Shown here piece after piece: positions 19,804 through 31,995 of a stretch of 64,000 nucleotides of DNA. Numbering within the stretch: the first letter of the stretch is position 1; each line of letters opens with the position of its first letter. Under the pieces are notes generated by a model. It saw only the letters and a list, made by a program, of their open reading frames with translations. It searched no databases and had not been told where the DNA came from. A program made the translations under genes and the position numbers. The stretch comes from Oscheius onirici (Eukaryota > Nematoda > Chromadorea > Rhabditida > Rhabditidae): NCBI GenBank assembly GCA_932521025.1, contig OW051471.1, positions 2,356,001 through 2,420,000 on the forward strand, read 5' to 3'.

Positions 19804-20965
19804 GCCTGAAAGCAGAAGATTAAAAGGTGGAAATAGGAAGGAAGAGAGAAAAAGGAGCGATACGAAAACGGGGAATAACAAGGTCACGTGATAAGCAGGA
19901 TACGAAAAACCGATTTAGACGCAGGTGGTAATCGAGCGACAGTGGTTACAAACAAAGCTGGAAGGTGAATTGAGGGATAAATCGATACAAAAAGCCGCAG
20001 TCTCAAAAATTTTCGGGATACGAAATTTGATGCTTCTACACAAGGAGATGACGTTTGCAGCAATTTTAGAGCGGCTGGCAATGACATTTACAGTCAAAAA
20101 TTACAAAAACGCGATAACCACAAAGAGTCTTACAAAAAGGCCAATTTCAGGCTTCGAATTATGGGAAAAATTGATTTCTAGGTATGAAAATATGTTTTTT
20201 ACACTGGGAAATTTTTTCGATAAGAATATTAGCGAAAAAGCATGAAAAACAGGCGAAAATGGGAAGAATAGGAAAGAGAAAAACAAGTTTGAAAATGGCT
20301 GGCCTAAAATTTCAGCTGACCGGCCCGGCTCAGCTGGCACAATTCGTGTCGGGACCCGGGTTGACTCGCAGGTAATCGGATTACGGTACCCCGGCGATTC
20401 AAATGTTTGTCATCGTTCAAAGCTCCAATTTCTTCTTTCCTTGTTGAGTTTCCTCGTTTCTGGTCTTCTTTTCCAATTTTTTGGTGCATCTTGAGTATAA
20501 AACGATTCTCGATCGAAAACAATCGTTAGACCGATGTCCTTAGCAGATAAAAAGGAGAAAAAAGCTAAAAAGCAAGAACACAATTCTTCCGCAAGGTTCT
20601 TAGCCGTTTCAGCCAATTCTTGTCCCGAATTTTTGGTGTTTATCGTGTAAAACAACTTGAGAAATGTGCTAGGATGCTGTAAAGGTAAATACGCCAATAA
20701 AATCGTGTTAAACCTGTTTATTTGTTCGCGTTTTACCGAAATCGGCTTTTGTGCCATTTCATATGCTTCTTCCATGTTTTTGTCCATTTTTCTATCATTT
20801 TAGTCTGGAGAAAACAGTAAAATCGCCCAAAACAAGGTTATTAATGTCCTGAAGACGAACGTGTGATTTGTCAGCATCAGATTCTTTTCCACTATTTTAT
20901 CGGCCTTTTTTCCTTACTATTCCCTCTCACAGCTCTTTCTAATCGTGTTCAATCAAACAAAGCGA
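19804..20965. other. divergent intergenic region between CCHC gene and pbs-1
   Basis: About 1.17 kb that should hold both promoters. A 125-codon minus-strand open stretch (20787-20410) has neither a recognised domain nor biased codon use. No further gene is supported. Confidence 0.5.
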
Positions 20966-20972
20966 CTTTCAG
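20966..20972 (+). promoter_or_regulatory. probable trans-splice acceptor before pbs-1
   Basis: CTTTCAG ends two bases before the pbs-1 ATG with no upstream coding exon, the usual position of a spliced-leader acceptor in nematodes. Confidence 0.55.
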
Positions 20973-20974
20973 CC

Positions 20975-22896
20975 ATGGACATGATGCACGATGAACAGCG
21001 AAAGGCCATCCCGGCCCTCGGCTTCTATCCCCAGCAGGAAATCAGCACGGGAGTAAGTTTTCAGTCATTTTTCTTCCTGTTTTTTTGTGATATATCGAGG
21101 ATTGTGGCTGTAGATTAAGCACACTTCCGAAAAGATAAACTTATTGTGCCATGAACTCCATAAAGGGTCCTAGATCGATGTGTGAGCTTTTCTGCATGTG
21201 TATTGCATAACGCAGTATTTCTGGCAACAGAACGATTCCGCTAGAATCAGCAAGCACCTTGTTTTTGACTCATTTTTTCATATTTTTCAGAATCTGCTAG
21301 GTTCCTCAAATGCCTTGTATATGACCAAATTTTTCAACTTTCCCCCAACCTTGTGGCCCTAAAATCATCTTTGTCACTAACCGCAACCGTCATGTCTCTC
21401 AGAGCATGGCTACCAGCTAGAAAATGCTGGAAACTCTGCCATTTCGCTCAAAAATCATGTCTACGACCACAACTTACATGTTTTTACCAACCTTCCGCTA
21501 AAAATCATTTTCCAGACGACCCTAATTGCCATGGAATTCGACGGCGGCGTCGTCGTCGGTACCGATTCGCGTACCAGTGCCGGCAGCTTCATCTCGTCGC
21601 GTGCCACGAACAAAATCACCCCGATCACGGATCATCTGGCCGTCTGCCGCTCTGGAAGCGCCGCTGATACACAAGCCATCGCCGACATTGTCAAGTATTA
21701 TCTGGAGGTTTATAGGTAGGCATTTTTATTGAATTTTTCATATACAAATTGCTTAAATATCTAATTTTTCATCTAACAAGCACAATATTTCAGTATGCTG
21801 GAGAACAGAACGGTATCAATCTACCGCGCAACGCAGATCTTCCGCCAATTTCTCTACAACTACCGCGATCAGCTGCAGGCTTCGGTTCTTGTAGCCGGAT
21901 GGGATGAGAAGGAAGGCGGACAGCTCTACGCCATCCCGCTCGGAGGATTCGTGACCCGACAGAAGAGCACAGCTTCAGGATCCGGATCCACCTATGTTCA
22001 GGTCAGGATTTTGATTCATTTTTCTTGCTTTCAAGAAGCTTCTAAACGTTTGTCTGATCGAATTTGTTAGAAGTTCATGGACTGACTCACTTTGAAATAC
22101 AGGGAAGACCGGGTCGGCCGAATATCAATCCGAGTTTTGTCTCGCTCCTGCTAACTTAGTCTATGAGCCCTGAAATCATCGGAAAAGTTGGTGAAAGCCC
22201 GTCGATTCTTAGAATTTAGCTGTGAGTCTCTGGAACTGACGTGTTGAAATGGTGAGACACGGCGCGCCATCTCCTTCGCTGCAGGACCTAGAATGGTGTA
22301 ATCTGCCCTGAATCAGTTTTTTTTGCAACAGTTCTTCTTCGGGGTGAATTACTTTTCGACTCCAATCATGAAAGCGAAAAAATAGATTATGAGCAGTGAG
22401 GGAGATAGCGTGACGTGGCGCAGAACTCCTAGCCAGAGCAGGCTTTCTCGCTTGGCCAGATATGACATGACTGGATGGCTGTTACGAAGCTGTCTTTGTT
22501 CAAGTCTCTGTGTACAAAATTACACAGCGATTCTTACGAAATATTTGAAATCCCCAAAAAACACAACAATTTCCATCTTTTAGGGTTTCCTCGACAGCGC
22601 CTGGAAGCCGGGAATGACGAGAGACGAGTGCAAGGCCGTCGTCAAGCAGGCCGTCGGTTTTGCTACCTTCCGAGACGGGTAAGCCCTTTAGATTTCTAGT
22701 TTTTTTAACGTATTTTCTTCCAAAATTTTCTCGTATTTTCTTCGTTTTCAGTTCATCCGGAGGAGTGATTCGCGTTGCCGTGATCGACAAGAACGGCACC
22801 ACGATGGAGCTGTTCCGTCCGGACAAGCCCGGCTTCCCTCACGTCCAGACCCCGGCTCCGCATCCGAGCTTCCCGCCCCACGTTGAGCAGGCCTAA
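20975..22896 (+). CDS. pbs-1: 20S proteasome beta-1 (caspase-like) subunit, 241 aa
   Basis: Exons 20975-21052, 21516-21715, 21794-22001, 22584-22678, 22752-22896, all in phase. An N-terminal Thr hydrolase of the 20S core; it cleaves after acidic residues. The 26-residue propeptide ends STG; the mature chain begins TTLIAMEF, so intron 1 falls exactly at the autocleavage site. Counting from that Thr, the catalytic residues are T1, D17 (GTDSRTSAG) and K33 (ATNKI), with R45 (CRSGSA), which in the beta-1 subunit reads acidic P1 side chains. GSGSTYVQG and SSGGVIR match the conserved C-terminal part. Active-site residues are intact. Ortholog of C. elegans K08D12.1. Confidence 0.95.
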
Positions 22897-24751
22897 ACAG
22901 TTGTGTATGTTCCCGAATTTCCTCCTCCCCTTTCTCTCTTCCCTAAAATTTTCTCTACCCCGTGATTGCGTGTGTGTATAAGTAAACGATCGGTATAATA
23001 GAATTTTTTTTGTTTTGAGCTTTATCGACCATCTAACGGGAAAAGCAGCTCTCTGGAGGGCATTTCCAATCAGAAAGTACAAGAAATTGTGGGAGTCTGT
23101 TCGTATTCGAAGCAACCTTTGTTCAGTAAAATAGAAATTTTAGGCTTCGAGGTTTCGGTTTACACCAAGGGAAAGGATTTGCAGTACTCGTTTGTATTTG
23201 AAAAGTTAATTTCTCAAAATTTTGCCTATGTAAATAGGAATAGATTTTTGGTACACACATATACCTCATTCCAAGAAAATGTTGCCATATGAACAAGGCG
23301 TTCATAGAACTTCTTGGAATGTTTGTGTACAAACCCCCCCCCCCCGAAAAGAAAACTTAGCATTTATGGGTTTCGCACTTTTTAAACAGATATGAATCCT
23401 CAAGAAAATCCATCAGATCCGCCGGCAGTCCTCCTCTGTATCAGTCGTGAGACGCGCATAACTTTGTCCCAGTCAAGCCCTCGATCAAGTTATTTCTTAT
23501 CGTTCGTGGTCGATTCTCGCTTTCCATCTAGCTCATTAAAAACAGTGAAAACAAGGCTCAGAGCCTTTCTATACATTTTTCTTTTCAGAACCCCTCTGCC
23601 TACCCTTTTCCTCTCCATAATTGACCGTCCGTCCCAGTTATGACAATTGACTGGCTTGACTCTCTCCCTCCTATCCCGTCCGGTTGTACTGACCGGCCCT
23701 AACTGATGGTGGTCAGGGTAATTGACGCTCCATTAGCGGCTTGTCAACGCTGGCAATGGACCGTAACTGTAGACCTTTTGGGATGTTTCGAAGGAGTCTG
23801 GAATGTTTCAAAAGTTCTATAAGAAGGTCTCAGGAGAACACAGTACATTGTGTTTTCCGAATCAGATGACAAAATTGCAAAATTTACAAGATTCTGTGGT
23901 TCTTTGATCAGAAAAGTTCAAAAATCAAAACCCAAAGTGTTTCTAATATTACAAAGGTTACATAGGTAAGAAGCTTACAGAACAAAAAAAACGTTCGGAG
24001 TCTGGAAAGACGTGAAAAAATTAGGCGAAAAATGGAAAGATTCTGAGGGAAACCTGATGGTATCGAAATGTCCTGAAGAATCTTTTCGAAGTGAGTAAAA
24101 TTGTTCCTTACAATTAGAGTCTAGTTGCTAGTTTATCTGTTTCAAAAGTTTTATAGGAAGGTTCCGGTGCAAGTAATGCAGCGCAGAGACTCCAGAATAG
24201 GTTATCCAACTGTATTGCACCACTGAACTAACTAACAATAAGGCCACTGGGTCCCACCGCGAATGTAAACCCGAGCAGACTAGGTATACGAAGTTATTGG
24301 AAATCCCTCAAACTTGACCTTTATTTGATGGGAAAAAAAACAAGGCTATACTGGAAAGACACGGGGCTATTCAAAGACTTATGGGATACGGGGATACTGT
24401 TATTATGGACAACTTAAATTCTAGAGATGTACGGGTTCAAATTCATAAGATAAGTTGGGTAACTGTAAGATTTAGGTTACTGCGACTAATCGGGGGGAAA
24501 GAACCTGTTTGGTTATCGTATTGCAAAAAAAGGAGCTCTTTTATTCGGATTACTTGTCCTATGAGTAACGGCTATAACAGTCCCAAGAAAAAAAAGAAAA
24601 AAAAGACGAAACAAAACCACCACTTTCACCTTCAAAACAACGATTATGGGACGGTTATAATAGTTTTGGGACGGGGCAGATAAACCGAAAAAAGAGCAGA
24701 AGAGACTCGAAGAGATCACGATCGTTGGGCTTTTCCTCACATCAAATTGAA
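22897..24751. other. intergenic, no gene seen
   Basis: Contains a 12-C run (23334-23345), degenerate units around TGTTTC and TTATAGGAAGGT (for example 23780-23840, 24150-24185) and a lysine-codon-like A/G tract near 24590. Short open frames here look accidental. Confidence 0.5.
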
Positions 24752-27710
24752 CTAGAAGCGGCAGTCGACAAACTGTAGTATCCGACCCAAAATGGTCCAG
24801 GTGTACTGACTGCCTCCAACGTTTGTACAAGTAGCCAAGAGACTGGGAGCGGCGGAAATCGAGGCACGTTGCTGAAAATGCTTGTTTTAGGAAAAAAAAA
24901 CTAAAAAAGAATTTTTTTCACAGATAGTCAAAAAAGACTCTTCTGCTTTGTTATAACGGCGAAAAGTATGTTTCAAGAAGTTATCTTATATTTGGAAGAC
25001 ATGCTAGTCATGATTGATTCTTGACTGCAGCAGTAAAAATGATAAAATCTTGGAAGACGTATAGGCGAGCCGCAATTAGAACCATTTTGACTCTTCATAT
25101 GTTTCAGCAAATGAATAAAAGTTGGGAATTGAGAGTTTGAGACAATGGTGGTGTCCAATACGAAAAATAGCAGAAATAACAAAAAAAGGCACAGTGTCCA
25201 ATACGAAAAATAGCAGAAATAACAAAAAATCGTCTTTTCTTGCGCTGGCAGCAGTTTTTTTTACACGTCGTTACACATTCGTTTTTGTTTCGCAAAAGTG
25301 GGAAAACTGGGGCTATTCAAAGTTTGGAGTGGATATTTTTTGACCAATTCGAAATGGTAGCTTGGAATTCAGGGTAAACTAATGGTATTCCTCCTTGACC
25401 ATGCAGGATCAACTTTTTTCCAGAAACATCATGTTTCACTTCTAGAGAAGAGAGAAAGCATTTCCCTGTTTGCTTCTTGTGATTGGAAGATCAAAACACT
25501 GCATTTTTTTCTAGAAACTTCTCATCCTGTTAGTTCTTGCTGGGAACTAGAACCGGATGAGAAATTCGACTACATATTATAGTACACATTTTATGACAAG
25601 AAGCCTAAGCCAGCCTAAGCCTAAGCTACCATAAGAAGCCAATTATTCCACAATACTTACTGAACAGAGACGTTATGCACTAATATTACCCTCGGTCAAA
25701 GAGGCAACCAGATCTGTCCCTCTCTCCCAACTTTACGTTTGGCATTTACAATGACCGAGTGCCCCTAGCGGCTAGCGGGTTGCTAAGGACATTTCGGACT
25801 CATGGTCAACGTTCCAAAATGGAAGTCGGAAAACTATAGTCCGTAAAAGGGCTAAAAATTGTGAAATACTTGAGGTTTGGAAGTTTCCGAAAGATCAAAA
25901 GTTTCCTACAAGATCCTGTGAAAGACTATCCCAACGCCTGGGGAAATACAAAACTGAGTTTTTGGCTCAAAAACGATTTTTCCAGCTTTGTCATGTTCTA
26001 AAAGGTTGTAGATTTTGATCTGAACTACAATTTTGTAGAACAACAAAAAACTGAAAAATGCTGTCTTCGGCCCGATAAGGCAGGTTCTAATAGAGCGTTT
26101 CGGGTAAATTCATTAGCAAAACACTCTTTGCGTTTCACTGATTGCTTGTTACTCAGACAGCGTTTACATTTTACTGCGTATCTCCCTTTTTTGATGTAAA
26201 ACTCTATACAGGTTTCTTTTGCCACTGTTCCATAAAGATTTAGAAACAGGTCTTTGTTTCTAAAGAGAGCAACTGTCCGGGGACTATGGTCCTTTATGGA
26301 TTCCAGGAGATTTTTGGACTGTAAATTATGTATCTTCTAAACATGAGCTACGGTATGAATCTCTAAAAGTATTTTGGCGGTTTTTTACTTCTGTCTACCT
26401 GATCATATCCTTCGACAGTAGCCGGCTGTCCTCCAGTAGTACAGGTTATAGCCACTGTGGCTCCCTGGGAATGAGTGTTACCAAAGGAGACGTCACTGTA
26501 GTCGAATCTGGAAAAATGGTTCCGTGTATATTTTTGTCAAAATAATTGTGTGTACCTAGCCGCTTGGTCAATGCAGAGAGCAAAACAATAAAAAAATGGA
26601 GATTCTCACTTTTCGAATCGTTCTTTTTCCTCATTTTGTTTGGCCTCGGAGCTGGGAACAACCTTTTTTGCACGGCGTAGAGCTACTATTCGATCTCGGA
26701 AAATTCCCCAACGATTGTCGTAATCGACTTTTACAAACAATTGATCTGATTCGGATAGTCAAACTATGAAATGTGGAACCGATTATCGTCAAGTAGTAGC
26801 TATGCTTCTACAGGAACTACAGGACGAAGCAAAAAACGTTTCTTTAGTCTTTTAGTCCTTTGGAGTAGTATCTTTTCTTCGGAGGAGATAAATTGCATTT
26901 TGAAACTCTAACCAGGTCAAGAAATTCACACTTCTCGGGCTATACCTCTTATTCAGGACATACAACTACTTACTGCTCATCCAAAAATCGTGAGCATGTT
27001 TTGGTGCTTTTAAGCAACGAAGAGGAAGCATTTTCAGAGTTTTGGTTGCTAGAATTGTTGTCTGATAAACGTTCAGAAAGCATTGAAAAAGCTAATTTTT
27101 TTTTCGTGTATGGTGGAAGTGCTCAATTATACCTGTACTGATTTTCAGGGTTACTGTTCAATTTTCCACCAGAATATTTCTGGTTTTTTATGCATGGTCT
27201 GTTCACAAATAAGAACGACTAACGTAACCAGGAATACCTTCATCATTTTGAATTGAAAACTGGATGCGTAGCATCCTATTTTCGCGTGCCAAACAATTTC
27301 ACAGCAAAAGAATTTCGAGTTACTGTAGTTGCTTTTATTCTTGAACAAACGCTACAAGTTTGCAAAACATCCCAGAAGAAAATGTACCCTCTAAAAAGTG
27401 TATTTGACAGTTTTTGAAAATCATATTTCTTCCGGACGGACTCAACAAAACTTTGTTTACCAATACCCTCGCCGTTCCACTTCCCATCCCTCAATTATAC
27501 CTGTACTGATCGCTCTGATCGACAGCCGAAACTGGATACAGTATGAGGTCGGAGCATCGGGCGCCCACTTGTGCTGAAATTATGGGCATTTTGATGAGGT
27601 CAGATTAACTGACCTGGATCGTTGGATTGCACAAAACCGGGAGGCGCACAGGTACCGGTCAGAGAGACCATGACAGTAAGAGCAAGAAGGAGAGGAAGCA
27701 GGCCGCTCAT
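24752..27710 (-). CDS. small secreted protein, 132 aa, family unknown
   Basis: Exons 27710-27614, 27573-27501, 26507-26399, 24871-24752; phases 1, 2 and 0 agree. A signal peptide (MSGLLPLLLALTVMVSLTGT) is followed by CAPPGFVQSNDP, then ARCSDLILYPVS, FGNTHSQGATVAITCTTGG, LLATCTN, YTWTILG and a terminal VDCRF. The Cys spacing and the order G-ATVAITC...C...W...C recall short nematode secreted modules of CCP/sushi type, but this is only a resemblance. Introns 2 and 3 (~1.0 and ~1.5 kb) contain a telomere-like tract, a 43-bp tandem duplication and a 21-bp copy of the exon-2 splice site. Confidence 0.75.
25151..25230. repeat. two-copy tandem duplication, 43-bp period
   Basis: GTGTCCAATACGAAAAATAG and what follows up to the A-run is repeated almost exactly 43 bp later, inside intron 3 of the secreted-protein gene. 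Confidence 0.75.
25602..25626. repeat. interstitial telomere-like tract
   Basis: Four AGCCTA(AGC)-type units, i.e. the complement of the nematode telomere repeat TTAGGC, with one imperfect unit. Confidence 0.55.
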
Positions 27711-29226
27711 GGCGGGAATGGAGCAGCAGACTCGGAGGAGAGGGAGAATCTTCTGGAATTTTAGTATTTAGGGGAAGGGTTGTGTGAGAAAAAGGACAAG
27801 ATAAGAGAGGCACACAAGTTCACAGAACAAGTTTTCATCAGAAGTCAGAACGAGTACATAATGTTTTTCAACAAACCTGGGAACTTATAAGTAGGGAGTG
27901 AAACATTGAAGATGTAAAATGAACTGCAAAATGATTTCTTTTTTTCGATGCAAGATAGATGCCTCAAAGATAGTATGGATATAAAATTGACCGAGCCCAA
28001 AACTGTCAAAAACAACTAGAGATCTTCCCGAGCTCAGCTCAGGCCGAGCAGGAACTATCATTTCAAGTTAGAGCCAAAGATTTGGCTTACTTCGAAACAG
28101 CGCAATTTTTCGTTATATATTCATTTTTTGCGTGGTTCGTATGAAAGGGCTTCAGAACGCATAAGCGGTTACCAGTTATGGAATCTTCAAAAAAAAAAGA
28201 ACTTCCAGAACTACCTTTAGCTAACGATTGAAACAAAACAGTTTTGATTTTCAAAGTAAAAAAAATATGTCCCCAGAGAACTATGACCAAAAATCACAGG
28301 ACGCTCGGAATGAAAGAAGAATGCTGTTCCAGCACATAATAGTTATGTTCCAAGAGATATTCTTATTCTTTGAAGATAAGTGAAATACAATGTTGAGTAG
28401 TATTATTGGAGCAAAAAATAAAAATAAGTCTATAATGAAAAAACTGGAACCTTTCATGCAAAAAAGTTTCAAGAAATATGTTTCAAGAAGTACATTTATT
28501 CCCCAAGAAAGGTAACCTACAATCAAACGTCAAGGGAAATGAAAAAAAAATGAAAACGTCTTTGAACGTTTAAAAAACTTTATTTACGAACTGCTCTTAT
28601 ACTTCGAAATAAGACAGTTTATATTAATTGTTGTGCTTTGGATGAAAAAAAACTAAAAATTGCCGCAAACGGTTTCTTTGTTGCTAGAAAATGTAGAAAA
28701 AGGGAAAGCACGCACAAAATTTCCAAAAATTGGGCGGTATCCTCGTCCGCCTCAAAGCCCCACCCCTTTGCCGTTCACTGTGGCAACCGGATGCGAGCCA
28801 ATTTTCCGTCGCCCTCGCACAAATACTTTGGGAGACCGGAAGAGTGAAAATTTGATAGAGAGAAACTTTTGGAAGAGCGAGAGAGAATGAGAGGGATGGA
28901 AGGTAAAAGTAAAGAAGAGAGTCCGGATCCGGCCGGAGGGTAATTGCTAAGTGACGAAGGGAGTCATAACTGGATATGGACCGGTGGAAAGGGATGGGTA
29001 GCGGTAGCTAGAGAAGAACACAGAGGGAGAGGGGTTATAAGGTCACTAGGGAAACGGAAAGAGAAAACTAGGCTAGCAAATATTATGATTTGGAATACCA
29101 GCAAATCCCGGATCGACTAATGAATAAGTTGACGGTTATCGGCATTACGGGAAACAAACTTTTTCTGAAGTTGGCAATTTGATCAGCGAGCACAAGGTTT
29201 GTCATTCAGCACTCAGTAATAAAGTA
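27711..29226. other. intergenic, no gene seen
   Basis: Upstream of the secreted-protein gene. 28720-28860 is CG-richer than its surroundings and contains CCGGATGCGAGCC- and CCGTCGCCC-like words, but no coding frame stands out on either strand. Confidence 0.4.
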
Positions 29227-30469
29227 CAGTCAACTCTCGATATAGGAGACTCGACTTTTGCACGAAAAAAGTCTCCTATTTGGTGAATTCTCCTATATCG
29301 AGAGTTTGGTTAAAATATGACCAAAATGGCTTCAAATCGCCCAATTTCGTTGAATACTGTTGCTTTACGCGTTTTACATTCATTTATATTTATTCAAACA
29401 AAGAACTAACAAACGTGGAAAAAATCAACAATTTCACTTTGACTTTAAAGCGAGTGTCCGGACCCTTTTCTCGATCTATTTTAAATTGCTCCGAAGCCTG
29501 TGTGTGTGTCTGAAGCTCTAATTCTAAAGCAAGTCTGGAACGTCGACTGGAACAGAATGACAAGGGGAGATGGGAAGGACAGTAGGACTGAGACTCACTA
29601 AAGTTAGAGCCGGGCGGCCCGTTCAGGTCCTACATTTTGAAATTAGGCTAGGGAGAGAGAAACAGTTAAGACTCTTTGCTCTCTCATTAGACTGTCTTTC
29701 CATCGGTTCAATAACTGATAGTTACTGTGGAATTGGGAACGACAGATCAGTCAGGCAGCAGCTTACAATCGCCAGAAACAAACGATCAGTTTATACAGAG
29801 ACATCCTGAGAAAGAACAGTCACCGTTTGTTAGATCAAAGAAGAGAACCCAACATCAATAACAGAATTATCCTTCAGTCCGGAGGTTGCTATGATCTCAT
29901 GTGAACTCAAAAAACATCTAAAGAAGTGAGAAATGAAAAAATAGAGAGACTTCACAAACGAAAAAAGAGAAAACATCCGGCGAGTACGCAATTTCGCGTG
30001 AGTTTTTTAAAGGGTTTATTCGCGTTCATCTACGGTGGTTCCCGTGTGCGAAAGTACGCTTCTCCTGGCGGTAGATGCGAGTGGAGGGTTTCGATCCGAG
30101 CTTCTCCAGTGCTAGTTGGACCGGGACAGGCTAGGCTGGCGAGAGATGCCAGGGTAGACTACCTTCGTGTACTACTACCCGGAATTGAACTTGCGATCGC
30201 TTTCTTCATAGACTGTCATCTTATCCACTTGACTATTCGCGTGAGTGAATGTATGCAAAATCACGGCACAAAAAGAATTCTCTTATATCGAGAGGAAAAA
30301 ATAACTGAATTCTACTATTGGTGCCAAAAAAATTTCTCCTATTCCAAATATCGAGAGTCAAAATACACTAAAAACGGGGGTTTTTCGTTTTTCGCATCAA
30401 AAATGTCTAAATGTCTCCTGTATGGTGAATTCTCCTATATCGGGTGTCTCCTATATCGAGAGTTGACTG
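29227..30469. mobile_element. TA-flanked pogo/Tc1-type element, non-autonomous
   Basis: Perfect 24-bp terminal inverted repeats starting CAGTCAACTCTCGATATAGG, flanked by TA (29225-29226, 30470-30471). Each end also has an internal inverted copy of TCCTATATCGAGAG. The 1.2-kb interior has no transposase; it carries R1-like sequence (29480-29670) and a tRNA-like segment (30160-30245), so it appears to be a composite of nested insertions. A 209-codon open frame at 29926-30555 runs out of the element and is not believed. Confidence 0.8.
30160..30245 (-). repeat. tRNA-like segment (SINE-C candidate)
   Basis: On the minus strand, TAGTCAAGTGGATAAGATG fits an A box and AGTTCAATTCC, 40 bp later, fits a degenerate B box. 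The cloverleaf stems are poor, so this is a derived element and not a tRNA gene. Single copy in this window. Confidence 0.4.
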
Positions 30470-30618
30470 TAATTTCAAAAAATAGATTGAGCACGAGTTT
30501 TCGTCTGATTCTAACAGTGGTAACTTTGGAAGGACGGCTGTCTTTCCTCCGTTGACAATATTTTTTTGATTGGGTTTAGGATTCTTTAGAGAGTAGTGAA
30601 AGAAAGAGTGGTAGTAAT

Positions 30619-30809
30619 TATACTTGGGCAGCTCGAGCCGAGCCTGTTTTTGACCCTCGAGCCGGCTCGGCTCGAAGACGTCCGCGAGCCGGCTCAGCTC
30701 GGGCCGGCTCGGCTCGTTCAACGAAAAAAAGAGGCTCGGCTCGACCAAGCCTCTCGAGCCGGGTCGAAAAAAGCTCGAGCCTAAAAATTTCGGCTCGTGC
30801 CCAAGTATA
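30619..30809. mobile_element. hAT-like MITE 1, GGCTCG-rich
   Basis: Inverted ends TATACTTGGGC and GCCCAAGTATA with an exact 8-bp target duplication GTAGTAAT on both sides. The core is made almost wholly of GGCTCG and CGAGCC words. Confidence 0.85.
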
Positions 30810-30974
30810 GTAGTAATATTGACAGGAAAGATTGAATGGTGAACTGTATAGTTCAATGTTATCAGTATTACGAGAAACATGTATTTTCCTGAAAATTGAT
30901 GTCTAGTTTAAACAGGGGACCAGCCGGCCTCGCCGCCTGTCGGCGGCTTTTTTACTTGTGTTTTCTTCTTTACT

Positions 30975-31255
30975 TCTGATCCCTTCCCAGTCAACCGATC
31001 CCTTCTGCTCCCTTCTGATCCTTTCCCCAGTGAACCAATCCCCTATCTTCTGCTTCCACCAATCCCCTATCGGTTACCCTGACTATATTTTCTACTCAAA
31101 ACAATTTAGCAAAAATATTTGTCGAGGAAAGGAGTCGAAACCGGGTCGTCTGGGTGAAGACGGCGACTCTTAACAATACACCAAAATTTTAGGTCCCGGA
31201 CAAACAAACAAACAAACAGAGTCCACGACAAACATCATTGCGTTTTAGTAGTAGA
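30975..31255 (-). repeat. SINE-B copy with shared flanks
   Basis: The inverse of the 16888 copy (TTGGTGTATTGTTAAGAGTC, then a CGGTTTCGACTCC B-box variant), embedded in ~280 bp shared with 41905-42145, including TCTGATCCCTTCCCAGTCAA on one side and repeated CAAA on the other. The homology beyond the tRNA-like part defines a longer element of ~270 bp. Confidence 0.65.
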
Positions 31256-31376
31256 GAGATAACCAAGCAGAATACTGTTCTGTCTTTGTCAAAGCAACAA
31301 ACATGTTGAAGAATAAAATGTTAGAACATGACTACTTCGTCAAGACAGTTGTTTTCTTGTGAGAAAAGATTTTTTT

Positions 31377-31467
31377 CTAATCGAACCGTACTCCGAGCAC
31401 ATCAAGTAGGATGTCCTCGTTATCGCAGTTCTGACGAAACACGGACATGAATGGCTTGTAGAAGGTG
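31377..31467 (-). CDS. orphan terminal exon, unknown protein
   Basis: Acceptor TTTCCAG ends at 31468, followed by an open phase giving TFYKPFMSVFRQNCDNEDIL, then LDVLGVRFD and a TAG stop (31377-31379). Codon choice looks coding. The upstream exon must end in phase 2; none was found with confidence. The small signal-peptide-like frame at 31688-31611 cannot be joined directly in phase. Confidence 0.4.
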
Positions 31468-31610
31468 CTGGAAAGAAAAAAAACTAGAGGTGATAGGTTC
31501 GCTATTGGACAGACAAAGAACTGAAAAAACTATGTTGTTTTGAGCAGATAGATTTGATTCGGAAGGCTATGTTGAATCGAATATATTAGAATATATTATT
31601 AAAATCTATT

Positions 31611-31688
31611 TTAAAATGCTCTCGCCATCGTCGCCACGACGACTACTCCCGTCAGGACGACGAGCAAGACTGGATTCAATGTTCGCAT
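31611..31688 (-). CDS. 25-aa signal-peptide-like open frame
   Basis: MRTLNPVLLVVLTGVVVVAT followed by MARAF and a stop. Hydrophobic enough to be a secretion signal exon; it may continue through a donor at GGA|GTAGTC or at other GT steps. Weakly supported. Confidence 0.2.
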   Translation of the reverse strand: MRTLNPVLLVVLTGVVVVATMARAF

Positions 31689-31759
31689 TGGATTCTAGAT
31701 TTTGAATGGTCGACAATAAACACTGACTACCCGAGTCTATTTTTGAATGCTTCACTGCT

Positions 31760-31995
31760 TGGTAATAACCAGGGTTGTGAACGGGCCGGGCTCAGGCCTG
31801 AAATCTCAAGCCCGGAACGGGCCCGAAGGAAATAAATTGGGAAAACATGGGTATTTTTCTGGGTTTTAGTGTTAAAATTGTGAAAAAAGACATAATTTGA
31901 TACTCTATCTGGATTTGTGAAAAAGTGGATTCTTTAGACAAAGAGGGATTTATCTTTACCCTGTGTTTTCTTTTTGGAGACTGGACAAAAAGTGA
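31760..31995. repeat. hAT-like end plus TTTTTCACAGATCC family segment
   Basis: CCAGGGTTGTGAACGGGCC begins a block of CGGGCC/GGCCCG words (31767-31826) with no second end found. From ~31900 the sequence is the inverse of the 17500-17745 direct repeats. Confidence 0.45.

Noticed and set aside
20410-20787. 125-codon minus frame between the CCHC gene and pbs-1
   Set aside because: No domain, no codon bias and no splice support; could be chance. Not counted as a gene.
29926-30555. 209-codon open frame
   Set aside because: Runs through a transposon, a tRNA-like segment and the right terminal repeat into unique DNA; no domain and no coding bias.
30407-30880. 157-codon minus frame rich in EPSR
   Set aside because: Produced by the GGCTCG-tiled core of hAT-like MITE 1.
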